Of a DNA stretch of 64,000 bases, positions 1 through 11,650 are shown piece after piece. Location of the stretch: contig CM022374.1 of assembly GCA_011800155.1 (NCBI GenBank), positions 2,480,001 to 2,544,000 on the forward strand. The letters run 5' to 3'. This DNA is from Flammulina velutipes. Its lineage: Eukaryota > Basidiomycota > Agaricomycetes > Agaricales > Physalacriaceae. Numbering within the stretch: the stretch's first letter is position 1; every line of letters begins with the position of its first letter. The notes below the pieces were generated by a model that saw only the letters and a program-made list of their open reading frames with translations, had not been told where the DNA came from and searched no databases. The position numbers and the translations under genes were made by a program.

Positions 1-787
1 ATCTCTGCGCCTCTGGAAATCTCACTCACAATGTCGTTATACCAAATCCTAATACTTACTATTTCTCACTTGCATGTCGTTTTCGTATCCGCTTTAGCCT
101 TTCGCTTTCTGCTGCATTGCTTTCTTCCTTCTTATTGTAGCACACTTAACCTGCTCGTCGCAATGTATCACTACTACTTCGTCTAATCAATACCCTCGCT
201 CTTACTAAGCTTCTTAAATTTGACCTTGTAGGGATGGCGCGCTCTGGCGCTGGTCGGAGAGGTACGCACATTTTATGATTTTATTGAGTACATTTAAGTA
301 TAGATCCACTTTCAGAAAAATAAATTAAGAGATCGACGTCGCCTCTCGACGATTTTACCCATTTCGGGGAGCGAGCGGAGCTCTCAACGTCACACGCCCA
401 CGTCGCTTGCGATTGGCCGATTCCATACGATGACTTGTCCCAGTTGCCCACAACTTGGGGGCGTGTACATAAGCAACTTCAGACTTCGTTCTGCTCCCGA
501 TTGGGCAGGTGTTCGTAAATAGAAAAGTGTTCTGCGACCATCGTCTTGAAGGCGTACACAAGCTCTGCTCTTGACCGAGTGGGTGTGAGTATATTTGAAT
601 GTGACGCCACAGAATATTACGGAGCACAACAAAAGATATATTGCCTAAAAATACAAGTTTGCTATTGATCAATGCCACGACATCGATACGAACACCCAAA
701 AGTAGACTACAACTACATCGAAAGATCAATAATGATACACTGCACCTCGCCCCAGGTCGCAATCAAGTCTGCAAAATCTGCCCCTCC
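1..787. other. left-edge stretch without a clear gene
   Basis: Pyrimidine-rich and AT-rich sequence with no long coding frame that looks real. Near 230-335 a short open segment is framed by an acceptor-like TTGTAG and a GTACGC donor, followed by a CAG acceptor. It could be the last exons of a plus-strand gene that begins left of the window, but there is too little to name it. From about 350 to 787 I see only the likely 3' flank of the next minus-strand gene. Confidence 0.4.
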
Positions 788-3233
788 TCATGTATGCATC
801 CTCTTTGCACTAGATCCAGCCCCCTCGTCGTTAGCCTCCCGCGGTCGCTTCCATCCACCCAAAGCCGTGTACGGCTCTCGAAAGTACATCCCGACGTCAG
901 GTTTCTTTGCAGACGACCTCAAGCGTGGTGGCAGCGCACCCGCAGGCGCACCATACATGTCCATACCCATACCCGGTTTCTTCGTCTTATACTAGAAACC
1001 AATCAGCATATTCACCAATACTAAATCTTCGGCAACTTACAGTCTCCAGCTCTGGCTTGCCCCGCCATTTCGCGAGCGCTTCGCAAAACCGAACAGCAGC
1101 ACGCTCAACAGGCTCGGCAGGATACTGCCACGCCAGGTCCTCCATATGTGTCGCAAGATCAGGCGTCGACGCGGGGATGTCGTAAAACTGCACGAAACGA
1201 AACGAGGCAGACATTAGCGAAATGGCCCCGCACGTAAAAGAAAACAAGACACTCGTACCTTCCTCAACCTGTCGTCCATCTCCATCTCGAACTCTGCCTC
1301 TGCCTCGCCCTTCCTCAATGGTGCACCCGGTCTCAAGCTCGGGAAGAGTATCCTCGCCGCGTCGCTGAGAGTTGGCAGCTCATCAGGTTCAAAATCCTCG
1401 AAATCCTTCTCGATTCCATCCACTTCCCGTCCTTCAATTATGCCGAGGCCCACTGTCAAAAGACACTCGACGGCATTGGCGCCCTTCCATTCGCTCGCCA
1501 GATACCCCTCTAACGCCGCCCGAGTCAACAATCCAGATAGAAGCATGTACCATTGCCGTGTGGGTCTCAGAGTCATCCCATACGCCTTCTGCTGTGCCTC
1601 CTCTATCGCACGGAGCGTCGATGTCGAAGCAGGCTGTGGCAAGGGAGACAGCTCGCCATAGCTCCTCCCACCGAACGCGTCGTCCTGCCGCTTCGGTATG
1701 GGCGGTGGCGAATCTAGACCTGCATCTTCCCTGGCTTCTCTTCCCAGCTCAGATGCCACCAGCGCTGATAGACGCAAAAAGCGGGGGATGAGGGTTGCCA
1801 GTTTGGTATTGCCTGCTCCCGGTCTTTTGTCGCCTGAACTGTCTTCGTCTCTGCGCCTGAGGACGCTGCCTGTTGCTGAAGACCTGGCGAGACCAGAGCC
1901 TATTCCGCTGCCATCTTGCCAGCCGGTAATGCCACCTCCATCTGCACTCATGCCGGCCACAGTGCCCTTCCAAGTTGGAGCTCTGGTTCGCTTGGACCGA
2001 TCAACGGGCTGGCCGGAGAAGCCAGAGTGTGCTCGACTGAGGATTCGGACTGGAGCGCGCGCCTCGACACAGATTTCACATGCGGTATGGAGGTGGCGCA
2101 TGCACCGCAGAGATGGCGGGGAGTTGGCGCTGCTGGGGTCGGCACCTTCCCGGTAGAGCAGCTGGGTGCGGACATTGGGTTTAATTGGAGTCTTTGGCTG
2201 GAAAACAAGGTGAGATAAGCGAAAGTGAGTGCAAAGGAAACTTACTGGATAGTTGGACTGATTGTACCCGGGGACTAGAGGGGAGTAGGCTGAGACAAAG
2301 GACAGATTCTGGAGTGTGTGTGGCAGATGTGGCGACGGATCTCGGAAGGATTGGTCCGGTGTGGCGACGTCTGAGGGAGTGTGCGTCGGGACCGAGGGTG
2401 AGGTATACGGCGTTGCTGATTGGTGTCGGAATGGCGGTGGCGGGGAATGTCGGGCGAATAGGTCGTTGATGACGGTGCTCAGCGCGAGCCGTAGGCGCAC
2501 GCCGTCCGGCAGGATGTGTGGGTGGGTCCCAGTTCGTTGGTGTGGCGAGATCTGCGGCGACGTCGGAGGCGTCGAGCGGATCTCTTCGTCGGATATCGGG
2601 GGGACATGTGGCGGCTGGTTGAGCATCGAGAGGACGACCTTTTCCACGCCTTCGGCCCGCTGGCGCAGGTCTTGGGCGAGGGGCAGATCCTGCGTGCGCA
2701 ACCGCTCGTCCTCGTCGTCGTTGTAGGGGTCGTGATCGCGTACGCCCGCCCGCGTTTTGAGCACAGAAACATCCTCGCCATCGCTCCCCACTTCTTCTTC
2801 TTCCTCGTAGTTCTCTGGTCGTCGTCGATGCGTATAGTTTTGCGATCGGGTACCACCGGTTCGATCCGTCATTCCTAGCTCTGCGCGCGCTTGCGCAAAG
2901 CGGGTGCGCGCTACAGCCTGGATATCAGTATATACCATACATAGCACCACCTCGTAACGCACCGTGCACCCAGAGCATATGATCTATTATCAATGTGCGA
3001 GTACTCTTCTCCCGTGGCGGAATCGAATGCAGATGGTGCGCATGCTTGTGCGCCGGGGCTTTGAACTGGCCTGCATTGCTGCTGCTAGACGTCGATGCAT
3101 GGCTGTGCACAGCCGACGACGCGGCCTGAAAGTGGTTTGCAGAAGATGATAGATGGGCGATGGTATATAGACCGGACTGAGGGCCATTCGTGTTGAACAT
3201 CCCATACGCCGGTCCCGGCATTGCATTGGCCAT
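788..3233 (-). CDS. conserved fungal hypothetical protein, 741 aa
   Basis: Five exons join in phase: 3233-2963, 2910-2246, 2197-1259, 1187-1041 and 991-788, with introns of 48-71 nt and standard GT..AG borders. The start at 3233 is chosen for its GGCGATGG context. The first splice creates the block LWVHARTRFAQARAELGMTD, which I recall as conserved near the N terminus of a widespread fungal hypothetical family. The N terminus is rich in Ser, Ala and His, the middle in Pro, Ser and Thr. The last third looks folded and alpha-helical (AALEGYLASEWKGANAVECL). No signal peptide or membrane segment is visible. Function is unknown; a regulatory or nuclear role would be a guess. Confidence 0.8.
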
Positions 3234-3670
3234 CGCCGCCCCTTGAGATCCTGTTCTTGTCGTCGCCGTCGTCGTCTGCGATGATGAGCAGGATACAAGA
3301 GCAACAAAAGGGTATATAATGGAAGTCAGAAACAAACCGATTCCGACTTTCCCCTTCTAACGTCAGATTATTTGTAACCCTCTCGGATTGCCGAGATTGC
3401 CATCTTGCTCTTCCATCGCTTGGGACGACATCTAGCGCTACGGGCAGCGTCGAAATAATGTCCTTTTCGTGGTCAAAGGTATCTGCAGTAATGCGCACGC
3501 CGAGGGACGGAACGTATCGGACATTCGCGGGAATCAGTGTTACCTGCAACGCTATTGGTCTGTCCAACCTCAACAAGTACCCAAAGTAACGACGCGATGC
3601 CTATTTGCTACAGCAGATTTAATAGGATACAAATACAGGGTATAGGAGAACACGAAATAAATTCGAATAA
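3234..3670. other. intergenic, no gene recognised
   Basis: Promoter side of the 788-3233 gene and 3' flank of the zinc-finger gene at 3671. A minus-strand frame (3350-3576) stays open but shows no splice logic or family resemblance. Confidence 0.4.
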
Positions 3671-4729
3671 TTATCTCTTTTTGCCGTGTCGGTTTTCAAT
3701 GTGCCGATCCCGAGACGTGAGATGTCTATAGCTCTTCCCGCAGTTCTGTTCAGTGCATTGGTAGCGCTTGCCATGATGCGTACTGTCGATATGACCTAAA
3801 AACCATCAATACAGGAACAAATGAGGTCAACGACAAGAAGACATACCATTAAGCCGTATGCGTGTCGTAAAATCCACCTGACAATGCGGGCACTTGAAAG
3901 ACGCGTCCATCTTGCGCCTCTTTGTGATAGCGTCGCTATCGCGCCCACGCGTCCGCCCGCCCTCAATCTCCGACAAGGAGACTACCCCACCACCACTAGC
4001 GTCGAACCTCCTACTAGGAGCTGCATGCTCACCAAGGATCCATTCCAATTCCAAAGTCGATCCACGCGCCACCTCGTCAATTAATCCAAACGTCGGCTGA
4101 TCCACCTCCGGCTCAAACACGCGCGAAGGGCCCACAACAGCAGATTCGGGCAAGTAGGGTGCAAGACATGCATCCCGAGGATCCTGCACCGACAACCTCA
4201 ACAGCGCATCCGTAATTGCCTGAGACTCTGGGAAACCCCCGTACGCTTCCGAGTTGGGGAAAGTCATTGATCTCTGCCGTTGTTGGTGTTGATGCTCCGG
4301 TGTTGTCGACGTAGGAGAAAGCGGGGAATCCAAAGGTGTCACAGAGGGAGACATTCGAAAGTCGAAACCTCCAAGATGATCAGTACGTGTTATTTGACAT
4401 CTATTGAGATGACTCACTAAATTCATCACCGCTCGGGCTGTGGTGGGCACTTGAATCGCTATCGGCTGTGATAACAAAGGTCGGAAGAGGGCCACAATGG
4501 GTAGTGGTTACCTACATGGCCAGTTAGCACCACCAATCCACCTCCCAGGATCGAGAAACGGCGACAGAGAAGACTCCGCATCGGAGTTGTAGTACCCCCC
4601 ACCGTCTTGCACGTTGGTGTATACAGCGAGACGATCACCCTCGTTGACAGAGTTAGGAGACGGATTGTCAAAAATGAAGGTGAAACCAGCACTGGGGTCG
4701 GTGAAGGAGGTGGGGTTATCCTTCTCCAT
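3671..4729 (-). CDS. C2H2 zinc-finger protein A, 302 aa (tandem paralogue family)
   Basis: Exons 4729-4516, 4465-4418, 4368-3847 and 3795-3671 join in phase (introns 49-51 nt). The long N-terminal part is acidic and Pro/Ser-rich. A basic stretch (DAITKRRK) precedes two C-terminal C2H2 fingers: CPHCQVDF...HIDSTH and CTEQNCGKSYRHL...HIENRH. The intron between exons 3 and 4 splits finger 1, as in genes B and C. This is the layout of a small nuclear DNA-binding factor; target genes are unknown. Homology with B and C covers the start (an acidic motif ending ..GFTFIF), the D-S-D-S-S exon and the finger region. The upstream GTG at 4765 is in frame, but the ATG at 4729 aligns with the start of paralogue C. 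Confidence 0.82.
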
Positions 4730-5402
4730 AGTGGTGTAGAGCAAGCAAGGGAACGGGGGGTGCACGGACCTTTAAGCACTGCCTGCTAGGCATGAGTAGA
4801 CAGCAGCTAATGCTGAGGTGTAGCTGTTATGAAGACGATATGCCAACAAAGTCTCACGGCACACAGCATCCTTTAGTATACAATGCGTGCCTTTCCAGAC
4901 CTGGGTTAGAATACTAAGCGCCACGAAAGCGCCAGGCCAGTTGTCGGTTCAAGTCATAGCCAATGGCGCTCCAGGCGCTCAGGGATGTCCTAGAGAACTA
5001 GAGCTGTATTCGAAGATTGCAAGACACCTTCTGGCGAGAACAAAGCGTCTGTTTTCAGCTTGTTTTGAACGAAGACGAAGACAGCTCTACGTCATGGTTA
5101 GCCAGAGAGATGTATGCGTACGGCATCCCATATACACAGCTGTCGCTCAGCACTCAGCAATACCACAAAGATACCATAGGTGAGCCCAGGTCAGGTATCG
5201 TCCGCAATTCAAAGAGACAGCGACGAAGAGGAGGAATGCATTGTGGTGGTTGTGAATGAGTGGGGAAGTTTTCCCACGCGATAATTATTGTTCGCATTAA
5301 GATACACTATAATGCTAAAGTAAATAGGGTATCGGCGACAACTTGAAAGCGATTTAATACAAAGCAACAGGGCAAGTACTGGGGTATCATGAAATGCGCG
5401 GA
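4730..5402. other. spacer holding one copy of a duplicated 3' flank
   Basis: Promoter of zinc-finger A and 3' flank of zinc-finger B. About 5090-5330 is duplicated at 8605-8835; otherwise no gene is seen. Confidence 0.5.
5090..5330. repeat. segmental repeat, copy 1 (second copy 8605-8835)
   Basis: Long runs are shared with the second copy, for example AGGAGGAATGCATTGTGGTG and GATAATTATTGTTCGCATTA. Each copy lies just beyond the stop codon of a C2H2 paralogue (B here, C there), so the flank was duplicated with the gene. On the plus strand each copy encodes a short acidic frame (S-D-E-E-E-E-C-I-V-V-V) that diverges and stops differently. It may be the remnant of a third gene. Confidence 0.75.
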
Positions 5403-6669
5403 TTAAGCAGGTATAAAGGCATCTTCGCCATGTGATCGTGGCTGACCCAGCGGCTGGCTTCCACTAGCAGCACCACTGGAACGATGTTTATCATTCAAGT
5501 GGCGGGTGAGAGACGGCAAATGTTTGAAAACCTTCCCACAGCCCGAGAAGGAACACCTGTGTCTCATAAGTTTATGTTTACTGTCCACGTGTGCTGGAAC
5601 AAAAAATGAGTTAAAAGGGAGGATGTGTCTTCGTAGCAGGATATTACGCACATTTGAGCCTGGCCTTCGTCGTGAAATCTGCTTCGTCGCAGTCGGGGCA
5701 GTAGTATATAGCTGGGTTCTTTCGCCTCTTATTGATGGCAGAATGATCGCGTCCCCTACTAGATCGAGCGCTATTGCTGGAAGCGTCGCTGGCAGCACTC
5801 TCAGACGCGGTGGGAGAGGGCGCGTGCGCTGGCTGAGCATAATTTAAATAGCCTGGCATCAAGGATGTGATGGGATCGTAATCGGTGGGAGAAGGAGGCT
5901 CAGATGCCGGCAGCTCATGAGGGGTATGATCATAATGTTCGTGGAGAGAGCGCTGGGAAGGAGGAGTCGGGTGAACCTCCAGGTGGGGCTGTAATGGGGC
6001 GCTTTGACGGTGCTGAAGGCGATGGGGGTATGATAGGGTATTCTCCGAGTAAGGCAGTCCTCCTTCTGCGGATTGCCCTGAGGTTTGCCATGACTGACTG
6101 GCGAATTCATTCGTCGATTCCCGGGAATTGATGTTAACCGCCGGAAAGAGAGGATATGGGGCAAATGGCAAGGATGGCTGGAAGCCTTCAAAGCCTGCAC
6201 GAGCATGCGTAAGGGTTACAAAACCACAGGAATACTAATTGAAACCTACTGTCAGCGTCAGAAACAGCTGGAGTATGATAACCACTGCTGCTGTTATCGC
6301 TCTCAGCTGTTAAAACGGTCAGCGATTTCATGGAAAATAGTATCATGAGCATTTACATCCAGCACTGGGGCTTCCCCGATACGAAGGATCCCCGGACGTG
6401 TACGATGATGGGGCACCACCGCTGCTCCCATCGAGGAAAAGTGATTCGCCACTTCCGAAAATTGAAGGGAAGCGCACGTCGCGACGATGATCTGCACTAT
6501 CTGCATCTTCAATTTTGAAAACGAAATCTGCACCATCGTCGGAGATCGATACAGGTTGAGGATTTAAGGAGCCAGATCTAGTCGACGTAGGAGTCGGGTG
6601 CGCACCCGGGCGGTCCTGTGAAGAGCCAGGGAATGTCGCTATGTCTAAATCATAGTCAGAAGATATGCT
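5403..6669 (-). CDS. C2H2 zinc-finger protein B, start codon missing
   Basis: Paralogue of A and C with the same intron positions: coding blocks 6669-6357, 6306-6250, 6194-5652 and 5593-5403 join in phase. Two C-terminal C2H2 fingers follow the basic stretch SAINKRRK: CPDCDEADF...HVDSKH and CSFSGCGKVFKHL...HLNDKH. The first block aligns with the first exons of A and C, but no ATG lies in frame upstream. Where C has ATG-AAA-CAG-GAC, B has TCT-TCA-CAG-GAC. The block opens directly onto an acceptor-like CTAACAG at 6670-6676, and the stop of gene D (6656-6658) lies inside it in another frame. So B has lost its start, starts in an unrecognised upstream exon, or is read as a fusion with gene D. Confidence 0.7.
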
Positions 6670-8103
6670 CTGTTAGCTGGTCGAATGAACAGAACTTGCC
6701 TTTCACAATGGCCAAGCCACGATTTGCCACGACTTTGTTGACAATGTCTTCAACCGTCAGTGCAGGCGTGTCGCGCACATATGGCATCCATTCACGGTCT
6801 GAGACGATAGATATTTCTGCGTTGGGGCACTGTGATTCTCATCAGCGACGTCGCACCGGAGATTTATGGATGAAATCACCTTGTTGAGCATCCACTGGCT
6901 TAAGTGTGTAGAGGGATTCCAAGACTAAGAAAGAGTATATGATATGTAAGCCATGCAGTAAGAAAGATTAGCAGACCAACCCAATCAACATTTATCTTGA
7001 GACCGTTTGAGAACATCTCCTCCGAAGTGGACTCACTGACGGTGTCGGAATCGGAACTGATTGGAAAATCCTCTTCGTCGACATCCATGTCCGTAGTGGA
7101 GGTGATTTGCCGGTGTATATCTGGATTAAGGGAGCCAGAGCCAGATTGTGGGGATTTCTTTTTGATGAAAGGCGGGCATGTATCGGTTGACGATCCGTCG
7201 ATCCACGAAACCTTGACGGAGGTCTTCCTTTTCCAGCGTGACCGTTTGGTGGTTATGGTCAACCCTCGGGCAAATACACATTGATTCACTGGACCTGACT
7301 GGTTTATGGCTGTTGGAGGGTAATAGTGATAATCAGGTCGTTTATGCAGTATACCGGACTCCTTCGAATAGGACATCCCTCCGCCAGCGATACCGCCTAC
7401 GGTGAACTTGAGAGCACAGTGTCTTGAATCGATGGAACCATGCACGAGAGCAACACACCAAGAGCGCGACTTGTCACAGCCGGTGACGAGGTAGAGTGAA
7501 TTGGTCGGTAAACGCTTTCCCAGTTTGTTCTCCACGAAGTCGAACCAGGATTCAGCGTGCTTCTCGGCATACTCTTCGTACGCACGCTCATTTGAGGCAT
7601 CGTATCGAGCGGCGCCATCTGGAAGCGCCAATACGGCGGCCTCCGCGCTCGATGTCGAAATACCAAAACTAAAGCCAGCGCCAGCAATGGTCCTACAGAG
7701 TGAAAAATAAGCCGTAAGCAGTTTCCATAGAATGAAACTGAACGCACAGAAGCTCGGCGGAGGCCTCGGCATCCACAGAATGAGTGGAGTGATCCGTGGC
7801 GGTCCAAATGGTGTTCGCATTGTGGCAATGGGGCAAGAAGCGGGGCGCATGGTTCACCTGCAAGGGCACGAAACCTGAAGGAACACCATTGATGTTGACT
7901 GAATCTTCGGCGGGAGTGTGTACATTGAAAATATAGATGTAACCCCCGTCACCGTTGAGGATGACAAGATCACCAATCCTCATGCCATTCTGGCGATAAG
8001 ACAGGGGGAGAGACTCGTCGATGTTGGGTTCCCAGAATGGATATCCATTACCACGAGAGATCATGAGGCGTCGATAGACAGCGTGAGGCCTTGTATCAGC
8101 CAT
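6656..8103 (-). CDS. agaricomycete hypothetical protein D, 428 aa
   Basis: Exons 8103-7748, 7692-6981, 6924-6880 and 6829-6656 join in phase. The start MADTRPHAVYRRLMISRGNG and the C-terminal pattern (WNPSTHLSQWML, then PNAEISIVSDREWMPYV) match an uncharacterised family I recall as multicopy in Agaricomycetes. Exon 1 looks like a beta-rich domain (GDLVILNGDGGYIYIFNV). The middle has a basic linker before an acidic, Ser-rich stretch. No signal peptide or transmembrane segment is seen once the intron at 6925-6980 is removed. It separates zinc-finger genes B and C without resembling them. Its last codons overlap the first block of gene B in another frame. Confidence 0.75.
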
Positions 8104-8952
8104 CTGTGAGACGTGTGGTAGGCTGTGGATGCTACTAGGGAGAACAAGGAGTTACTGGTGTCCTAAGCAAGGCGGTAGATATGGATCGACCTGAGTGCTG
8201 TGCAAAGCAATTCGTCCTCGAAGTCTGCTATTCGTAGCCTTCTTCGTTGTATTACGGGAAGATCCGATAATGAAAGGCTATGTCGGCGCCTAAAGCATAC
8301 TTCGAACATCCTGGAACTGCACTGATTGCACAGAATACAGTGCTGTGTTAACCCACGACGCAGCGACTACCGTTCTAGACATATCAAGAGTAAGAAATAT
8401 GCAATGAAAGCGAAAACGAAGAACGTACTCCAAAGAAAGAAACGAGGACGACACATCGACCTGATTCCTTTGTTTGATTATAGATAATTAGCGAAATAGC
8501 ACGTTACGCTGTGATAATAATTTTGTCCACCCATATCTGGTCCTTGCTTTAAGACCGACGGTACAAGTCGCGGAAGAAGCGAAAACCGACGCGGTAGCAC
8601 GGTCATGGTTAGACAGAGAGATGTACTTACGTGTACGACATCCAACAGCTGCTGTCCGTCGCTCAGCACTCAGCAGCACCAAAAAGATCCAATAGGCGAG
8701 CCCAGGTCAGCTATCGTCCACAATTCAGAGAGGCAGCGACGAAGAGGAGGAATGCATTGTGGTGGTTGGAGACATAGACGGAGTGGGGAGGGTTTCCCGG
8801 GCGATAATTATTGTTCGCATTAAAATACACCATAATGCAGAGACTGTAAATAGGGTATCGGTGAATATTCAAAAAGCGTTACAAAGCGAATTGATACAAA
8901 GGGGCAGAGCAAAGCGAGACGAAGGGGGGTATTAAGTAGGAATAAAAGGATA
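8104..8952. other. promoter of gene D and 3' flank of zinc-finger C
   Basis: No independent gene recognised. It contains the second copy of the segmental repeat at 8605-8835. Confidence 0.45.
8605..8835. repeat. segmental repeat, copy 2 (first copy 5090-5330)
   Basis: Matches 5090-5330 with scattered substitutions and small indels. The plus-strand acidic frame continues here for about 40 codons further than in copy 1. Confidence 0.75.
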
Positions 8953-10182
8953 TCAATAGCCTGAATATGGACTGTATGTTCGTGGGTGATCCGGCTGCTT
9001 GCTTCCACTGGCAGCGTCACTGCGATGGATGTCATTGAAGTGACGGTCGCGGGATGTCGAATGTTGATAGACCTTTTCGCACCCCACGAAGGTACACTCG
9101 TATGTAACTCCGTCATGTTTATTGGCTATGTGAGCTGGAACAAAACATAAGTCCATAAGGTCAAGTCTTCGTAGAAATACACACTTTTCAGCCTAGCTCT
9201 CGACGTGAAATCTGCTTCGCAGGATTGGCAGCGAAATTTCGCAGGCTTCTTTCTCCTCTTTGTGATAGCGGCTTGATCGCGCCCTCGACGGCGAGATCGA
9301 GTGCTACCAGTGCTAGACACGTCACTGGCACCACTCTCAGATCCAGACGGAGACGGCGCGTTCACTGGAAGAGCGTATGGATTGAGATAATCCGGTCCTG
9401 TGGACGTGGTAGGATGATAATCCGAGGACCGTGAAGACCGTGAGCCGGCGGGAGAAGGAGGCGCGAATGCTGACGCTGACTGTTGATTCATTTCGTGAGG
9501 GGCACGATCGTAATGGACCTGAGAGCGAAGAGAAGGAGAATCCGGGTGAAAATCCAGGTGATGGTGGTGATGGGCATTAGATGTGTCGCTTGGACCTTGT
9601 GGATGGAACTGGGGAAACGATACCCCGCCCAGCACGTTCGGTAGGCCATATTCTATGAATTGTTCTGAGGGTTGCCATTGTGGGTTGACGAATTCGTTGA
9701 TCATGTGCGAAGGATTAGTGCTGTCCTCAGAGGAGACAGAAAATGGGTCCGTTAGTGAGGGCGGCTTGAGCTCCTCAAAGCCTGCGCGAGCATACGTTAG
9801 GACTAGTGAACCACACGAATTTTAATGGATACCGACTGTCATCGTCAGAAACAGCTTTACTCTGGTAAATACTGCTGTTATCGCTCTCATCTGTTGAAAT
9901 GATCAGCGATTTTGAAAGAGGATGTCAAAAGAACTTACATCCATTGGGAATTCCCCACTCAGAGTACGCTGGGAGGAGCGCTTGAGGTGAATACAATGCA
10001 GGTGCACCGCTGAACAATGATCCCCCACTTCCGTAGGTCAAGGGGATAGCGCTAAGGGCAATTGCAACAGCATCTGGATCTTCGATGTTGATCGTGAAGC
10101 CTGCGTTATCGTCCGGGATCGATACACTATGTTGGGGATCTGACCAGCCAGCTCCAGAGTCGTTTGGCACGTCCTGTTTCAT
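8953..10182 (-). CDS. C2H2 zinc-finger protein C, 358 aa
   Basis: Exons 10182-9939, 9890-9837, 9781-9185 and 9134-8953 join in phase. The ATG at 10182 (MKQDVPNDSG) is used; the in-frame codon at 10194 is GTG. A His/Pro/Ser-rich middle (HHHHHLDFHPDSPS) leads to the basic block AITKRRKKPAK and two C2H2 fingers: CQSCEADF...HIANKH and CTFVGCEKVYQHS...HFNDIH. Intron positions match A and B, including the intron inside finger 1. Likely a nuclear DNA-binding protein; specificity is unknown. C is the best reference for the original start of B. Confidence 0.82.
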
Positions 10183-11053
10183 GCAGATAGCCACCTGCCC
10201 AAGTGAGGTGGCGGTTGTGGACCAAGAGGCGATCCAAGCAGTACCACAGCTCTTGCTTTTGAGGGGGCATTACCGGGGGACGCGTAGAAGCGACTAGCTG
10301 TCCGGGAAAATTCCAATCGATTTTTCAATCTCGAGTCATACTAGACCCGAACACACTGCCTCAAACTCAAAATCTCTGCAGAAGGAGGACATCGTCCACA
10401 CAACGAAGAAGGAACGTGTTCCTTCTCGCGAAGCCGTGCCTCGTTGTGAGATCTAGAGCTTGGCGGGCGGTGAAATGTGCGCGATGACTCCAGGCCATGA
10501 TGCTCCAAGGGCTTGACGAAAAAAAACGCGTACACGGCGCGTCTGAACCATCATGATCTAAGAAGGTCAACACACCGCAGACCTCCAAGCTCAGAACCGA
10601 TGGATAAAATCTGATGGAAAGGACATAGCTTTTGCATAGGAATGCATAGCCTAGCAAGTATATTAGCGCTGTGATGAAGGCACGACAAAGTTGGTGAAAG
10701 TTGGCAGGAAGCCCGCACCTTATTCGTGCCATCCTATCCCATCAAGATCCAAGCTCTCGTGATCCCGTATCCGCGACGCACCTCGCCATAATAGACGGGT
10801 TGGCAGGATAAACGTGTTGGCAGGGAGGATCATGATGATGGAGGGAAAGAAGGAGATCACTTACCACGTGTCAATGTGGCGGCATTCATAATATTGAACA
10901 CATAATGATCTTGGGGCTCACATAACAAAGACAAAGCACAAATATCATAGGTACTATGGTCCATAATTAGACCTACAAGTTATGCCATGGAACTTAGGTG
11001 AACAACTTCAACTTATACATATCTAAATTTAAAAAACCCTGGCGTTGGCTCAT
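10183..11053. other. intergenic, no gene recognised
   Basis: A minus-strand open frame at 10367-10732 has cysteine- and leucine-rich composition but no splice-consistent extension or recognisable motif. The rest is AT-rich 3' flank of the secreted protein gene. Confidence 0.4.
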
Positions 11054-11650
11054 CTATACGACAGGATTAAGGAAGCACCTAAACGATGACATAACCTTAT
11101 CGAAAGACTCTTCATCGAGGTTGTAAATCTGGTTTTCCTTCAACCTTTGAGAACTAAACACTTTCGTCAGGCCGCCGCAATTGTCATTCCTAAGAGATCA
11201 CAGTGATGAGCTTCCGACATAGCGAGAGGAAAGATGCATGCAAAGACGTACGCGAAGATGCTACAAGATGCGGCTGGAAGGCCAACAAAGTCGATACTCG
11301 ACGCCTTGTCGTTCAACTTTTCGAATTCTCCAACAAATGTAGTGCATTTGGCATTGATAGCAGGTACCTTGGTGCATTGTCCTAACAAATCGATCTCTGT
11401 GCAAACGTTGATGTTGCCGAAAGGCTTTCTGGGCTAAATGTAATGAGAATCGGCACTTGTTTCTTAGAATTGAAAGTCAACATACTGATGGGACCGGGTT
11501 ACTAGGGGACGGTTGGGGAAACATGGGAGAGAAAGAAGGTCCCCCAGGAGAGGGTGAAGGAGATGTGGATGGAGAGGGCTCCTGAGCCCAAGCTCCGCCA
11601 CTGGCAATACAAATAAGAATGGCGGATATGAAGGTTTTGATAGTCAGCAT
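11054..11650 (-). CDS. small secreted beta/gamma-crystallin-like protein, 160 aa
   Basis: Exons 11650-11486, 11433-11252 and 11189-11054 join in phase. Residues 1-22 form a signal peptide (MLTIKTFISAILICIASGGAWA). A low-complexity Ser-Pro linker follows, then a cysteine-rich domain with NINVCTEIDLLGQC, LNDKASSIDF and CSIFANDNCGG. Paired C..C strands plus an L-N-D-K-x-S-S motif recall the beta/gamma-crystallin / Streptomyces metalloproteinase-inhibitor fold found in many secreted basidiomycete proteins. That assignment rests on motif resemblance only. It is probably extracellular; candidate roles are wall association, calcium binding or protease inhibition. An effector-like role cannot be excluded or shown. 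Confidence 0.75.

Noticed and set aside
3085..3576. 163-codon minus-strand frame upstream of the first gene
   Set aside because: Overlaps the first exon of the better-supported gene in another frame; no motif.
10367..10732. 121-codon minus-strand open frame
   Set aside because: No homology pattern, no splice-consistent extension and no start context; chance frame.
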